64,000 bases of DNA, taken from positions 96,231-160,230 of the forward strand of contig NZ_ABZU01000001.1 in NCBI RefSeq assembly GCF_000173655.1, written 5' to 3'. Both the position numbers and the translations under genes were made by a program. Shown here piece after piece: positions 8,126 to 18,241 of this stretch. The notes beneath the pieces were generated by a model, which was given only the letters and a program-made list of their open reading frames with translations, had not been told where the DNA came from and made no database searches. Position 1 is the stretch's first letter. Each line of letters begins with the position of its first letter. Source of the stretch: Corynebacterium amycolatum SK46. Lineage in GTDB: Bacteria > Actinomycetota > Actinomycetes > Mycobacteriales > Mycobacteriaceae.

Positions 8126-10969
8126 CTACGTGCGCGGAACCTCGACCATCTCGTAGACCTCGATAACGTCGTCCACCTGGATGTCCGGGTAAGACAGCAC
8201 CATACCGCACTCGTAACCGGCTGCGACCTCGGTAGCATCGTCCTTCTCTCGCTTCAGCGACTCGATAGTCGCCGAATCCGTAATGACGTTGCCGTCACGA
8301 ACCAGGCGAGCCTTCGCGTTGCGGCGGACCTTGCCGGACTCGACCATACAGCCGGCGATCAGGCCAACTGCGGAGGACTTGAAAATGGCGCGAATCTCTG
8401 CACGACCAATCTCCTTCTCCTCGTAGACCGGCTTGAGCATGCCCTTCAGAGCAGACTCGACATCCTCGATAGCACGGTAAATCACCGTGTAGTAGCGGAT
8501 GTCAACGCCCTCAGCGTTGGCAACCTCGGTGGCCTTGCCCTCGGAGCGAACGTTGAAGCCGATGATGACGGCGTCAGACGCAGCAGCCAGCGTGACGTTG
8601 GTCTGAGTAACAGCACCGACACCACGGTCGATGATGTTCAGCGCGACCTCGTCGTCGACCTCGATCTTGAGCAGGGCTTCTTCCAGTGCCTCGACGGTAC
8701 CGGCGTTGTCGCCCTTCAGAATCAGGTTGAGGGTGTTGGTCTCCTTCAGGATCTCGTCCAAATTCTCCAGGGAGACGCGCTTGCGACGACGTGCCTGCAG
8801 TGCATTACGACGACGTGCGTCGCGGCGGTCTGCAATCTGGCGGGCCGTACGATCCTCGTCAACAACCAGGAGGTTGTCACCAGCACCCGGTACGGAGGTC
8901 AGGCCGAGCACCTGAACCGGACGGGAAGGACCGGCCTCATCGACATCGTTGCCGTACTCATCGACCATGCGGCGAACACGACCATATGCGTCACCGACAA
9001 CGATGGAGTCACCGACGCGCAACGTACCGCGCTGAACGATAACGGTTGCCACCGGACCACGGCCGCGGTCAAGGTGAGCCTCGATGGCGACACCCTGAGC
9101 GTCCATATCCGGGTTGGCGCGCAGATCCAACGAAGCGTCGGCAGTCAACAGCACTGCTTCGAGAAGCTGATCGATGTTGAGGCCCTGCTTAGCGGAGATA
9201 TCGACGAACATAGTGTCGCCGCCCCACTCTTCGTCAGTGAGACCGTATTCAGTCAGCTGACCACGAATCTTCTGCGGATCTGCAGTTTCCTTATCAATCT
9301 TGTTGACTGCAACGACAATCGGCACATCAGCGGCCTTGGCGTGGTTAATAGCCTCAACCGTCTGCGGCATGACGCCGTCATCAGCTGCGACAACCAGAAT
9401 CGCGATATCGGTCGACTTGGCACCACGAGCACGCATGGCGGTAAACGCCTCGTGACCCGGGGTATCCAAGAAGGTAACCTTGCGCTTCTCGCCTTCGAGC
9501 TCCACCGGCACCTGGTAGGCACCGATGTGCTGGGTAATACCACCGGACTCGTGGCCACCGACGTTGGCCTTACGAATCGTGTCCAACAGGCGCGTCTTAC
9601 CGTGGTCGACGTGACCCATCACAGTTACCACTGGCGGGCGCTGTTCCAGGTCCTCATCGTCGCCCTCATCCTCACCGAATTGGAGGTCGAAGGACTCAAG
9701 CAGTTCGCGGTCCTCATCCTCAGGCGAAACAACCTGGACCTTGTAGTCCATCTCGTCACCGAGCAGCTGCAGGGTCTCGTCGGACACCGATGCAGTTGCC
9801 GTAACCATTTCACCGAGGTTGAACAATGCCTGAACCAGTGCTGCGGCATCGGCATTAATCTTCTCAGCGAAGTCGGAAAGCGATGCGCCGCGTGCGAGGC
9901 GAATGGTCTTGCCCTTACCGTTAGGCAGCTTAACGCCGCCCACCACGGATGGTGCCTGCATTGCCTCGTACTCGTTGCGCTTCTGGCGCTTCGACTTCCG
10001 CCCGCGACGCGGGGCGCCTCCTGGTCGCCCGAATGCACCTGCGGTTCCACCACGACGTCCGCCGCGACCACCGCGCGGTCCGCCACCCGGGCCGCGACCA
10101 CGGCCGCCGAAGCCACCGCCACCGCCGCCGCGGCTTGCCTTTGCAGGCATCTGCCCCGGGTTCGGGTGCGAAGGCATCATTGCCGGAGTCGGACGATTGC
10201 CGCTTGGCTTATTACCGCGTCCCTGTCCCCCCTGCGGGCGAGGGCCACCCTGGCGTCCACCCGGCTTCGGGCCCGGACGGCCGTTTCCACCCTGCGGGCG
10301 AGGGCCACCCTGGCGTCCACCCGGCTTCGGGCCCGGACGGCCGTTTCCACCCTGCGGACGCGGCATGTTGGACGGCCGCGGTGCCGGACGGGAGGATCCG
10401 CCGGTCGAGAATGGGTTGTTCGCCACACGCGGTGCGCGTGCGCCTGGCTTCGGCCCCGGCTTCGGGCCAGCAGGCTTCGGCGGACGTGGCATTTCCTGTC
10501 CCGGCTTCGGCGAACGGGACGGTGCAGCTGGCTTGGCACCTGGTTTTGCTGCCGCTGGTGCAGCAGGTTTAGCGCCTGGCTTTGCAGCTGGCTTGGCACC
10601 CGGTTTTGCTGCCGCTGGTGCAGCAGGCTTGGCACCTGGCTTTGCTGCTGGCTTGGCACCAGGCTTTGCAGCAGGTTTAGCACCCGGCTTTGCAGCAGGC
10701 TTGGCACCAGGCTTAGCTGCTGGCTTGGCACCAGGCTTTGCAGCAGGCTTAGCTGCAGCCTTGGTCGCTGGGGTCTGTGCGGACGCGTCAGCACCTGCGC
10801 CAGCATTCTTCTCTTCGTAGACCTTCTTCATCTTCCTGACGACGGGTGGTTCCACCGTCGAAGAAGCGGTCTTAACAAACTCGCCCTGAGCCTTTAGCTC
10901 GGCGAGTAGTTCTTTGCTGGTGACCCCGAGCTGCTTAGCGAGCTCATGGACACGTAGCTTTCCGGACAC
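8126..10969 (-). CDS. infB: Translation initiation factor IF-2
   Basis: 947 aa from the GTG at 10967-10969, which has GGAG 6-7 nt upstream. IF-2 is the GTPase that places initiator tRNA on the ribosome. The start [15 protein letters not shown] is the IF2_N domain. It is followed by a long low-complexity part: [12 protein letters not shown] repeats, then two identical 20-residue [14 protein letters not shown] units, then Gly/Arg-rich sequence. A second IF2_N domain and the G domain follow ([24 protein letters not shown]), then the C-terminal beta barrels. The low-complexity part is the only unusual section. It follows ylxR on the same strand. Confidence 0.97.
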   Translation of the reverse strand: MSGKLRVHELAKQLGVTSKELLAELKAQGEFVKTASSTVEPPVVRKMKKVYEEKNAGAGADASAQTPATKAAAKPAAKPGAKPAAKPGAKPAAKPGAKPAAKPGAKPAAKPGAKPAAPAAAKPGAKPAAKPGAKPAAPAAAKPGAKPAAPSRSPKPGQEMPRPPKPAGPKPGPKPGARAPRVANNPFSTGGSSRPAPRPSNMPRPQGGNGRPGPKPGGRQGGPRPQGGNGRPGPKPGGRQGGPRPQGGQGRGNKPSGNRPTPAMMPSHPNPGQMPAKASRGGGGGGFGGRGRGPGGGPRGGRGGRRGGTAGAFGRPGGAPRRGRKSKRQKRNEYEAMQAPSVVGGVKLPNGKGKTIRLARGASLSDFAEKINADAAALVQALFNLGEMVTATASVSDETLQLLGDEMDYKVQVVSPEDEDRELLESFDLQFGEDEGDDEDLEQRPPVVTVMGHVDHGKTRLLDTIRKANVGGHESGGITQHIGAYQVPVELEGEKRKVTFLDTPGHEAFTAMRARGAKSTDIAILVVAADDGVMPQTVEAINHAKAADVPIVVAVNKIDKETADPQKIRGQLTEYGLTDEEWGGDTMFVDISAKQGLNIDQLLEAVLLTADASLDLRANPDMDAQGVAIEAHLDRGRGPVATVIVQRGTLRVGDSIVVGDAYGRVRRMVDEYGNDVDEAGPSRPVQVLGLTSVPGAGDNLLVVDEDRTARQIADRRDARRRNALQARRRKRVSLENLDEILKETNTLNLILKGDNAGTVEALEEALLKIEVDDEVALNIIDRGVGAVTQTNVTLAAASDAVIIGFNVRSEGKATEVANAEGVDIRYYTVIYRAIEDVESALKGMLKPVYEEKEIGRAEIRAIFKSSAVGLIAGCMVESGKVRRNAKARLVRDGNVITDSATIESLKREKDDATEVAAGYECGMVLSYPDIQVDDVIEVYEMVEVPRT
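10230..10349. repeat. Perfect 60-bp tandem duplication inside infB
   Basis: The 60 bp at 10230-10289 are repeated exactly at 10290-10349, and a partial third copy begins at 10350. Each unit encodes 20 residues of Gly/Pro/Arg-rich sequence. Complete identity, including silent positions, points to a recent duplication. Confidence 0.9.
10540..10760. repeat. Short tandem repeats encoding KPGAKPAA in infB
   Basis: About nine copies of a 24-bp unit (GGCTTGGCACCAGGCTTTGC and variants), some separated by APAA-coding insertions. They encode a basic, Pro/Ala-rich flexible linker in the IF-2 N-terminal region. Confidence 0.85.
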
Positions 10970-11098
10970 TGCTCTCCTCACTAGTGGGGGCCGAGCAGCG
11001 CCCGATGGCGGATTCGTCCGCGCACCGAGAGCGCCTGCAGGGCTCCCTCTTATCTATTGCCGTTCATCGCTGATGCTTCATCGTGTGCTCATCAGTGT

Positions 11099-11491
11099 TC
11101 AGGTCTTTCTGTTGTCATTTTTCCTGCCTCCCTGCTTAGCGACACGCGCATCGTCAGCGGGGGCGAAACCCTCCGCCGCTTCGTAGTGCGTGGCGATAAA
11201 CTGTTTAACCGGAAACGCATCTACCTGCGTAGATACCTTCAGTGCGCGGCCAAATGCACGGCGCTTGTCGGCGATCTCCCAAGCTTTTAGTGTTGGGGTA
11301 ATCCAGGCACCTCGTCCCTGCATCCGACGATGCGGATCAGCAACGACAGCTACTGAGCCATCTGAACGGGTGGTAGCGACAATGCGCAGCAGCTCCGAGC
11401 AATTGCGGCGCTGCTTAGTTGCAATACAGGTACGTGTGGGTGCAGGTGTATGAGTTGTCGAATTCGGGTTTAGCACCCGCGAAGTCGTCAT
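11099..11491 (-). CDS. ylxR: YlxR/DUF448 family RNA-binding protein
   Basis: 130 aa between nusA and infB, the standard place for ylxR. The core is RTCIATKQRR...LLRIVATTRSDGSVAVVADPHRRMQGRGAWI. Family members bind RNA, and the Bacillus member (RnpM) modulates RNase P. The usual second Cys of the RxCxxC motif is absent here (CIAT), which is unusual for the family. AGGAG is placed just before the ATG at 11491. The family assignment rests on position plus the GRGAW motif. Confidence 0.88.
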   Translation of the reverse strand: MTTSRVLNPNSTTHTPAPTRTCIATKQRRNCSELLRIVATTRSDGSVAVVADPHRRMQGRGAWITPTLKAWEIADKRRAFGRALKVSTQVDAFPVKQFIATHYEAAEGFAPADDARVAKQGGRKNDNRKT

Positions 11492-11588
11492 ACTCCTGAC
11501 GCACCCACCTTCCTGCTAAGAAATTCAGCGCGAAAATTCGCATAGGAAAATCACGCCTTGTCGTTTGGCCACCTCCCAGCATAACCCG

Positions 11589-11629
11589 AAAAGGCGGAAA
11601 AGTGCCAACCCCCTAGGCACTTTCCCGCC
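11589..11629 (-). terminator. Intrinsic terminator downstream of nusA
   Basis: Stem GGCGGAAAAGTGCC (11593-11606) with GGCACTTTCCCGCC (11616-11629), one wobble on the minus strand, and T runs on both sides. It separates rimP-nusA from ylxR-infB. Some read-through is likely because this is usually a single operon. Confidence 0.75.
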
Positions 11630-11662
11630 GTTTTCGCAACCGCTGGGACGCTGACGTTGCGT

Positions 11663-12649
11663 CTACTCCGCGTCGGAGTGGATATCGATTCGCCAGCCGG
11701 TCAGACGAGCCGCCAAACGGGCATTCTGTCCCTCCTTGCCGATAGCAAGAGAGAGCTGGTAGTCGGGCACCACAACGTGTGCACGTCGCTCATCCATGTC
11801 CAAAATCTTGACACTAACTACCTTGGCTGGCGCCAGCGAGTTACCAACGAACTTCGCCGGATCCTCGTCGTAGTCGATGATGTCAATCTTCTCGCCCTTG
11901 AGCTCATTCATAATCGAGCTCACACGCTGACCACGAGGCCCAATGCAGGCGCCCTTAGCGTTAAGGCCCTTGACCGTGGGCCGTACAGCAACCTTGGTGC
12001 GGTGACCAGCCTCGCGTGCGATCGAAATCAATTCCACTGCCCCATCGGCAACTTCCGGAATTTCAAGTTCGAAGAGCTTACGAATGAGCTCCGGGTGCGT
12101 GCGCGACAGATGAATCGCAACACCCCGCGGCGTCTTGTTCACACCGACGACGTAGCACTTGATGCGGTCACCGTGCTTGAGTTCCTCACCCGGCAGCTGC
12201 TCAGCCGGCATCAGAATACCGTCGCGACCATTGGCCTCCGAACCGATGTGGACGACGACAATACCCTTTTCATTGGCATAGACATCACGCTGGACCACGC
12301 CGGAAATGACCTGGTTAGACAGGTCTGCGTATTCGTCGAGAACCTTGTCGCTCTCGGCATCCCGCAGACGCGAAAGGATGGTCTGACGAACAGCGAATGC
12401 AGCGGTACGCTCAAAGTCCTCCGGAGTGTCGTCCCATTCGGAGATGAGATTGCCCTCGTCGTCTCGCTCCTGGGCAAAGACTATGACGTCACCGGTCTCA
12501 CGGTCGATTTCGACGCGCGCATACTGTGCCGGTGCGGTGGTATTACGGTAGCTTTCACGCAATGCCCGGGCGACCAGTCCCAGCATTTCGTCGACAGGAA
12601 TGCCCTTTTCCTTCTCCAAGGTTCGCAGGGCAGCTAGTTCAATCTTCAC
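11663..12649 (-). CDS. nusA: Transcription termination/antitermination factor NusA
   Basis: 328 aa, the short actinobacterial form without C-terminal repeats. NusA binds RNA polymerase and modulates pausing and termination. Order: N-terminal RNAP-binding domain ([16 protein letters not shown]), S1 domain ([22 protein letters not shown]), then KH domains including [18 protein letters not shown] and [19 protein letters not shown]. It overlaps rimP by ATGA, so translation is coupled. Confidence 0.97.
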   Translation of the reverse strand: MKIELAALRTLEKEKGIPVDEMLGLVARALRESYRNTTAPAQYARVEIDRETGDVIVFAQERDDEGNLISEWDDTPEDFERTAAFAVRQTILSRLRDAESDKVLDEYADLSNQVISGVVQRDVYANEKGIVVVHIGSEANGRDGILMPAEQLPGEELKHGDRIKCYVVGVNKTPRGVAIHLSRTHPELIRKLFELEIPEVADGAVELISIAREAGHRTKVAVRPTVKGLNAKGACIGPRGQRVSSIMNELKGEKIDIIDYDEDPAKFVGNSLAPAKVVSVKILDMDERRAHVVVPDYQLSLAIGKEGQNARLAARLTGWRIDIHSDAE

Positions 12650-13218
12650 TTGTTATCCTCCAGCCTGGTCAAGGCATCGTCATAGTCTAGTCCCGCAAAA
12701 TCTTTCTCAGCTGCGGGCGGATTAGAGAATTCAACTTGTACCACTGCACGGGCCACATTGGTTAATTGGACACGCTGACCAACAGCCTTCAAACGCCCCT
12801 TTGGCCCTTTAGAGGTAACTAGAATGATGGATTCTTCATCCGGCGACAGCGCACCGATGCGGGCTGCAATCGCGGAACCGTCGGCAAGCGAAATCTCCGC
12901 AATACGACCACGGTTACGACGCCAGTGCCGAGGCTGAGTCAGCGGTGCGTCAATACCTGGAGTGGAAACTTCCAAGGTGTAGCCCTGAGCACCGAAGTCG
13001 GCTTCACCACGTGCCTCCGCGGCATCCAGAGCCGAAGATACTTCATGCGTGGCCTGTTCCAGAACATCGAGGTCAGGACGCTCATCTGCATCAATCAACA
13101 CAATGACCTGTGACTTAGCGCCGGCGCGAACGACCTTGACATCTTCAACATCCAGGCCGATTTGTGCGAGCGCCGGGCTCACAAACTGTTCAATTTTCTC
13201 GGGTGCGGGTATCGCCAT
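12646..13218 (-). CDS. rimP: Ribosome maturation factor RimP
   Basis: 190 aa. RimP acts in 30S assembly. The N-terminal alpha/beta domain includes the family segment YTLEVSTPGIDAPLTQPRHWRRN, and the C-terminal Sm-like barrel includes GRLKAVGQRVQLTNVARAVVQVEF. It is the first gene of the rimP-nusA unit and overlaps nusA by 4 bp. The promoter lies in the 101-bp divergent gap to the DUF4439 gene. Confidence 0.95.
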   Translation of the reverse strand: MAIPAPEKIEQFVSPALAQIGLDVEDVKVVRAGAKSQVIVLIDADERPDLDVLEQATHEVSSALDAAEARGEADFGAQGYTLEVSTPGIDAPLTQPRHWRRNRGRIAEISLADGSAIAARIGALSPDEESIILVTSKGPKGRLKAVGQRVQLTNVARAVVQVEFSNPPAAEKDFAGLDYDDALTRLEDNK

Positions 13219-13319
13219 AGTCGTAGAGTCTACAGGTCAAGTACTCGTAACCGCGCACTTGGGCACTTTCCCCACACCGCATTGACACAAAGTGCCGCCC
13301 GCCGTGGCACCATAGTGAG

Positions 13320-14285
13320 GTGATTGTTGAACCTCCCGCCCCTAGTTCTGCTTCCGCAGCGCGTCGCACTCGTACTCTCTCGCGCCGTGGCTTCCTCGCT
13401 GCCGCCCTCGCCGTGGGATCACTGCCCGCGCTCTCCGCGTGCTCGCATCTGGTGGCACCACGCCCGGATTACGCCATTGAGGTTCTCCACGCGCTCGCGG
13501 CGCGCGATGCACATTCGCTTAACGACGCCAATCCGGACCTCGCTGCCGTACGCTCCGCGCAGGTGACCGAGCTAGATGCGGAAATCACGCGTGCCTGCGG
13601 TACCCGCAAGGATGGCAAGTCTGTCGAGGAGTGTCGTTCCGACGTCGCGGTCCCTGGTTCCCTGATTGCCGGCGCCGACGCGAAGCTGCTGCTCACGGAC
13701 TCACGGAACAGTCCCATACTGACGAAGGCCCTGGATTCACGCACTGCATTGCGGGAAGAGCACACTGCGCGCCTTGCCACGGCTGTCGATGGTGGTATCG
13801 TCCTCGCCCTGCGTGCTGCGGGCGCTGAGTGGGAGGAGCTCGTCCCATTGATTCCCAGTGACAGGGATGAAATCTCGGGTGCCGAAGAGCAGATGACTAA
13901 GGCACTGCAAGCCGAATACATGATGATTTACGGCGTCGGCGTAGCCGCACCACGTGTCGGAGGCGATACCACTACTGCGCTTTTGGCCCGTGGCGAGCGC
14001 CACCGAATTTTGCGCGATCGTGTCCGACTTATTTTGGAGGATTCCGACGTTGAGGTGCCGGAGAGCGCACCTGGCTATATGCCGGAAGGTGCTCCTTCGC
14101 CAGATACGGCACCCGTCGATTACATGATCGCGTTGGAGCGCTATTGCGCCCAGGCGTGGGAAGACGTATTGCTCGCTGCTAATAACCCTGGGATGCGTAT
14201 GTTCGCGCTGCAGGCAGCTGGCGTAGCTGCCGCCGGAGCGGCAGCGCTAGGTGGCAACAACTTAGAGCCACTGCCGGGACTCTAA
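13320..14285 (+). CDS. Tat-exported lipoprotein, DUF4439/ferritin-like
   Basis: 321 aa from a GTG at 13320; no strong ribosome site. The N-terminus carries a twin-arginine signal (SRRGFLAAALAVG) and a lipobox LSAC with Cys 41, so it is probably exported folded and lipid-anchored. The helical C-terminal half (EEQMTKALQAEYMMIYGVGV...) is the ferritin-like DUF4439 region found next to rimP in mycobacteria (Rv2844 position). Function is unknown. It ends 14 bp from the convergent proS. Confidence 0.8.
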   Translation: MIVEPPAPSSASAARRTRTLSRRGFLAAALAVGSLPALSACSHLVAPRPDYAIEVLHALAARDAHSLNDANPDLAAVRSAQVTELDAEITRACGTRKDGKSVEECRSDVAVPGSLIAGADAKLLLTDSRNSPILTKALDSRTALREEHTARLATAVDGGIVLALRAAGAEWEELVPLIPSDRDEISGAEEQMTKALQAEYMMIYGVGVAAPRVGGDTTTALLARGERHRILRDRVRLILEDSDVEVPESAPGYMPEGAPSPDTAPVDYMIALERYCAQAWEDVLLAANNPGMRMFALQAAGVAAAGAAALGGNNLEPLPGL

Positions 14286-14298
14286 CGCTGCCGAGACT

Positions 14299-16071
14299 CT
14301 AAGCCTTGCTAACCAGCTCCGCGACGTGAGCTGCAATGCCATCAGCGGCGACCTCGTCAGTCTCGTTGGTCAGGCGGTTACGCAGCTCCACCTTGCCGTC
14401 CGCGTAGCCACGGCCGAAGATGACCACAAACGGCATACCCAACAGCTCGGCGTCCTTGAACTTCACACCGGGGCTGACCTTCGGACGGTCGTCGAAAAGC
14501 ACCTCAATGCCCTGCTGACTGAGGTCTTCCGCCAGCTGTTCCGCAGCCTCAGCTGCTTCGGCGTTCTTGCCGGCCACAGCGATGTGAACCTTGTACGGTG
14601 CTGCGGCAACTGGCCACTTGAGGCCCTTTTCATCCAACTGCTGTTCTGCGAGGACAGCGACCAGGCGGGACACGCCAATGCCATAGGACCCCATCGTCGG
14701 ACGAGCACGCTTACCGTTGACATCAAGGATGTCGATTTCAAAGGCGTTGGTGTACTTGCGGCCCAACTGGAAAATGTGACCGATCTCGATGCCACGCTCG
14801 ATCTTTAGCGTGCCGTGTCCCTCCGGAGCCGGGTCACCGTCACGCACCTCTGCGACATCGCAAATACCGTCAATCTGGAAGTCGCGACCAGCGACCACAT
14901 CGACGATGTGCTTGCCCTCCTCGTTGGCTCCAGTAATCCAATTCGTTCCCTCCGCCACGCGTGGGTCAGCTAGGACTTTCACACCGCGATCGGCGAGCCC
15001 CTGCGGGCCGACGTAGCCCTTGATCAGGAAGTCATTAGCTGCGAAGTCCTTGTCCTCCAGCAAGCGCGCCTCACCCGGTTCAAATGCGACTTCGAGACGC
15101 TTTTCATCGACCTCACGGTCACCGGGAACCAGGATTGCGGTGAGCTGTTCCGGCAGGGCATTGCCCTCCTTATCGACCTTCTTCGGGTCGACGGCGACGA
15201 GAACGCACTTCAAAGTATCGGCAGCGGTGACCTCGCGTCCAAGATCCGCACCATTGGCCCAATCGACAAGCGCTGCAATGGTGGTGCAGTTCGGAGACTC
15301 GTAAACCTTCGCCTCCGGCTGTCCCTCAATCGGCTGCGGTTCGACTGCCGGAATCTTCACGGCTTCAACGTTGGCGGCGTACTCACCGTCGGTGGAGACT
15401 ACGAAGGAGTCTTCGCCATTTTCGCTGACGGCCAGGAACTCCTCGGAAGCCGAACCGCCCATAGCGCCGGAGGTGGCGTGGCAGATTTCGTACTTGATGC
15501 CCAGTCGGTCAAAAATTCGCTGGTAGGCACCGCGGTGCTGCTGATAAGAATTCTCTAGCCCCTCGTCGTCCATGTCGAAGGAGTAGGAGTCCTTCATCAC
15601 AAACTCGCGGCCACGCAGAATACCCGCGCGCGGGCGGGCCTCGTCGCGGTACTTGGTCTGAATCTGGAAAAGCGTTGTCGGGAAATCCTTGTAGGAGCTG
15701 AAAAGATCCTTGACAGCCAGCGCGAACATCTCTTCGTGCGTCGGCCCCAGCAGGTAGTCTGCGCCCTTGCGATCCTTCAGACGGAACAGCTCGGGGCCAT
15801 ATTCGGTCCACCGGTTCGTCGCCTCGTACGGTTCACGCGGGAGCAGTGCAGGGAATGCCAGCTCCTGTGCGCCAATGCCTTCCATCTCCTCGCGCACAAC
15901 CTTCTCTACGTTGCGCAAAACCTTCAAGCCCAGTGGTAGCCAGGAGTACACACCAGGGGCAGTTCGCCGGATGTAGCCGGCACGGACGAGCAGCTTGTGG
16001 CTAGGGACCTCGGCGTCAGCAGGATCCTCGCGCAGTGTGCGCAGGAACAGCTGGGACATTCGCGTAATCAT
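14299..16071 (-). CDS. proS: Prolyl-tRNA synthetase (bacterial type)
   Basis: 590 aa. Charges tRNA-Pro. Class II signatures: motif 1-2 region [29 protein letters not shown] and [23 protein letters not shown]. The YbaK-like editing insertion lies in the middle ([13 protein letters not shown]...), and the anticodon-binding domain is at the C-terminus ([27 protein letters not shown] in part). A downstream Met (residue 5, MSQLF) is an equally plausible start. Confidence 0.97.
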   Translation of the reverse strand: MITRMSQLFLRTLREDPADAEVPSHKLLVRAGYIRRTAPGVYSWLPLGLKVLRNVEKVVREEMEGIGAQELAFPALLPREPYEATNRWTEYGPELFRLKDRKGADYLLGPTHEEMFALAVKDLFSSYKDFPTTLFQIQTKYRDEARPRAGILRGREFVMKDSYSFDMDDEGLENSYQQHRGAYQRIFDRLGIKYEICHATSGAMGGSASEEFLAVSENGEDSFVVSTDGEYAANVEAVKIPAVEPQPIEGQPEAKVYESPNCTTIAALVDWANGADLGREVTAADTLKCVLVAVDPKKVDKEGNALPEQLTAILVPGDREVDEKRLEVAFEPGEARLLEDKDFAANDFLIKGYVGPQGLADRGVKVLADPRVAEGTNWITGANEEGKHIVDVVAGRDFQIDGICDVAEVRDGDPAPEGHGTLKIERGIEIGHIFQLGRKYTNAFEIDILDVNGKRARPTMGSYGIGVSRLVAVLAEQQLDEKGLKWPVAAAPYKVHIAVAGKNAEAAEAAEQLAEDLSQQGIEVLFDDRPKVSPGVKFKDAELLGMPFVVIFGRGYADGKVELRNRLTNETDEVAADGIAAHVAELVSKA

Positions 16072-16131
16072 GAATGCTGATTTTACCCGTCAATCATTCT
16101 TCGCAACATGCGGGGCATTACTATGGTGCCC

Positions 16132-16869
16132 ATGCTCGTAGTCCTACCCCCATCTGAAACCAAAGCCACTGGTGGCAGCCATCCCGCAGTGGACTTTTCC
16201 TCGCTGAGCTTCAGCTCTCTCAACCCCGTCCGCGAGCGAATTGCGGCCGATCTCGTGGCGCTAAGCGCGAACAGGGAAGCCGCGATGGAAACGCTTAAGT
16301 TGGGGCCACGTCTTGCTGACGAGGTCACGGCTAATGCCGCACTCCTAGAGTCGCCGACCATGCCGGCTCTCGAGCGTTATACCGGGGTGCTCTACGACGC
16401 ACTCTCCCCCAGCGATTTGCCAGAAACCGGCCGTGCTCGACTCGCCATCGGGTCAGCGCTCTTCGGTGTCATTGGCGGAGACGACCTCATCCCCCACTAC
16501 CGTCTCTCCGGCACGGTCAAGCTCCCCTTCGCGGATCAGCCTGCCGACGCAGCTCCCACGATGAAGCGCCGTTGGGGCACCGCCATCACCGAAGCTCTCA
16601 ATGACGTCGACTTCCTCATCGACCTTCGCTCCGGCACCTACGCCAATTTGGGCAAAGCCAAGACCGCGACAACGATGACCGTGCTCACCGCCGAGGGCAA
16701 AATCGTCAGCCACTTCAACAAGCACTACAAGGGCCTATTTGCCCGCGCCATAGCCCTTTCCGACACGGCACCGACCTCCCCCACAGAGGCCGTCGATATC
16801 GCGCGCGCCGCAGGATACGACGTCTCGCTTGACGACGACAGCCTCATCTTCCGCGTCCCGGAAAACTAA
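16132..16869 (+). CDS. yaaA: YaaA family (UPF0246) peroxide-stress protein
   Basis: 245 aa from the ATG at 16132. It begins MLVVLPPSETKATGG, which matches the YaaA start (MLILLSPAKTLD-like in enterics, PPSETK in actinobacteria), with the conserved LRSGTYANLG and VSHFNKHYKGLFARA segments. In E. coli YaaA lowers free iron during peroxide stress and has a DNA-binding fold; that role here is inferred. It is transcribed divergently from proS and its 3' end overlaps the minus-strand membrane protein by 4 bp. Confidence 0.88.
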   Translation: MLVVLPPSETKATGGSHPAVDFSSLSFSSLNPVRERIAADLVALSANREAAMETLKLGPRLADEVTANAALLESPTMPALERYTGVLYDALSPSDLPETGRARLAIGSALFGVIGGDDLIPHYRLSGTVKLPFADQPADAAPTMKRRWGTAITEALNDVDFLIDLRSGTYANLGKAKTATTMTVLTAEGKIVSHFNKHYKGLFARAIALSDTAPTSPTEAVDIARAAGYDVSLDDDSLIFRVPEN

Positions 16870-17147
16870 ATGTCGTCGTTGTAGCGCTTCCGACCTGCCA
16901 CAATGGCAGCAATGAGCGCAATGACAGCGATGAAAATGCTGTCGTATCGCGAGCCTTCTCCGCCGAGGAGAAGGAGACGGAAGATGATCATGGCTCCGAG
17001 GTAGAACACCAGGAAGGTCGCAGCGCCCATCCAGATAGCGCTACGCAGCTGATCGTCGGCAAGCAGTCGAGTAACAAGCCCTGCCTTTTCCTGCTCTGGC
17101 TCTGGTTTCTTCGACTTGTTGTTGCTCGACTTGTTGTTCTTACTCAT
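16866..17147 (-). CDS. Small membrane protein downstream of cobA
   Basis: 93 aa from the ATG at 17145-17147. A basic, Asn/Lys/Ser-rich N-terminus (MSKNNKSSNNKSKKPEPE) is followed by two predicted membrane helices (AIWMGAATFLVFYLGAMIIF and IFIAVIALIAAIVAG) and the tail RKRYNDDI. No family is recognised. It overlaps the end of cobA by 8 bp, so it is probably co-translated with the corrinoid genes, but the sequence does not indicate a corrinoid role. Confidence 0.75.
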   Translation of the reverse strand: MSKNNKSSNNKSKKPEPEQEKAGLVTRLLADDQLRSAIWMGAATFLVFYLGAMIIFRLLLLGGEGSRYDSIFIAVIALIAAIVAGRKRYNDDI

Positions 17148-18231
17148 CGCCTTCATCCAGACCGGCGACTTCACCGATGACGATAACGGCGGGCGGCTTG
17201 ATTGCCTCTTCGACCATTCTCTCGCCAAGCTCGCCGAGCGTGCAGCGTAGCGACCTCTGATTCGGCAGCGTACCGTCCTGGATGACCGCCGCCGGAGTCT
17301 TCGGGCTGCGGCCGGCCTTCATCAGAGCCTCGGCGATCTTCGGCCCGTTCTTAACTCCCATAATGATGGCAATAGTGCCGTGCATCCGGCCCAGCGCATC
17401 CCAATTGACCAGGGACGTCTTGTGCCCCGGTGGGACGTGACCGGACACGACAGTGAATTCGTGGTTGACGCCACGCATGGTAACTGGGATGCCAATCGTT
17501 CCCGGTACCGCCAGCGCCGAGGTAATACCCGGCACAACGCGAACCGGTACCCCTGCCTTCTGCAGCTCCTGAAGCTCTTCAAAACCGCGGCCGAAGATGT
17601 ACGGATCGCCGCCCTTGAGCCGAACCACAAAGTAGCCCTCGCGGGCACGATGAACTAGCAGTTCATTGATGCGCTCCTGAGCCATGGCGCGACCGTAAGG
17701 AAGCTTGCCGGCATCAATAATCTCGACATCCGGCTCCAAGTCACCGAGCAGCGACAGTGGACCGAGGTGGTCTGCAACGACGACGTCGGCAAGCCGGAGC
17801 ATGCGACGCCCCTCAACGGTAATCAGACCAGGATCGCCCGGGCCACCGCCTACGAGTGCGACCTGCCCAGCGAGGTCCCCAGCTCGCGACGCGCGACGGC
17901 CAGTCAGCGCCACAGGAGTAAGCGGGCTCGAAGACCCGGTTTCATCGTCGACGAGAATACCTCGGCGGTGTCCCTCGAGCGTCACCTCACGTAGCAACGC
18001 CTCGTCACAGCAGACCATGAGAGCCTTGCCCCAGCTCATCGCCTCGGTAAAACCGGTGCGGGTCAAAGTAATACGGCCGTCTGCAGCCCAAGCCTCAATC
18101 GCAGTTGTTACTTCCCCACCTTCACACACAGTGACATCAGCGCCAGAGTCCAACAACCGAGGAATCACGCGCTCTGCAGCCGTGGAACCGCCAATCACCA
18201 ACACACCGTAGTCTTTGAGAAGCAAACTCAT
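17140..18231 (-). CDS. cobA: Uroporphyrinogen-III C-methyltransferase with CysG-like N-terminal domain
   Basis: 363 aa from the ATG at 18229-18231. The N-terminal third resembles the NAD-dependent precorrin-2 dehydrogenase part of CysG (VLVIGGSTAAERVIPRLLDSG). The C-terminal SUMT domain has VALVGGGPGDPGLITVEG, VVADHLG, GRAMAQERIN, RLKGGDPYIFGRGFEE and VVPGITSALAVP. It makes precorrin-2 (and perhaps sirohydrochlorin) for B12 or siroheme. It starts 10 bp after the cobB stop. The longer open frame running back into cobB has no family support. Confidence 0.93.
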   Translation of the reverse strand: MSLLLKDYGVLVIGGSTAAERVIPRLLDSGADVTVCEGGEVTTAIEAWAADGRITLTRTGFTEAMSWGKALMVCCDEALLREVTLEGHRRGILVDDETGSSSPLTPVALTGRRASRAGDLAGQVALVGGGPGDPGLITVEGRRMLRLADVVVADHLGPLSLLGDLEPDVEIIDAGKLPYGRAMAQERINELLVHRAREGYFVVRLKGGDPYIFGRGFEELQELQKAGVPVRVVPGITSALAVPGTIGIPVTMRGVNHEFTVVSGHVPPGHKTSLVNWDALGRMHGTIAIIMGVKNGPKIAEALMKAGRSPKTPAAVIQDGTLPNQRSLRCTLGELGERMVEEAIKPPAVIVIGEVAGLDEGDE

Positions 18232-18241
18232 AGCTAATACT

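Noticed and set aside
10540..10760. Regular repeats that could suggest a CRISPR array
   Set aside because: The repeats are in frame, have no unique spacers and encode the IF-2 linker.
8123..10897. 924-residue open frame on the plus strand opposite infB
   Set aside because: It mirrors the whole infB coding sequence, has low-complexity composition from antisense of the repeats, and no family resemblance. It is a codon-usage shadow.
13262..13296. GGCACTTT / AAAGTGCC inverted repeat flanking a TTGACA upstream of the DUF4439 gene
   Set aside because: Could be an operator, but no matching -10 was found at proper spacing, and the same 8-bp arms occur in the nusA terminator, so I could not assign a function.
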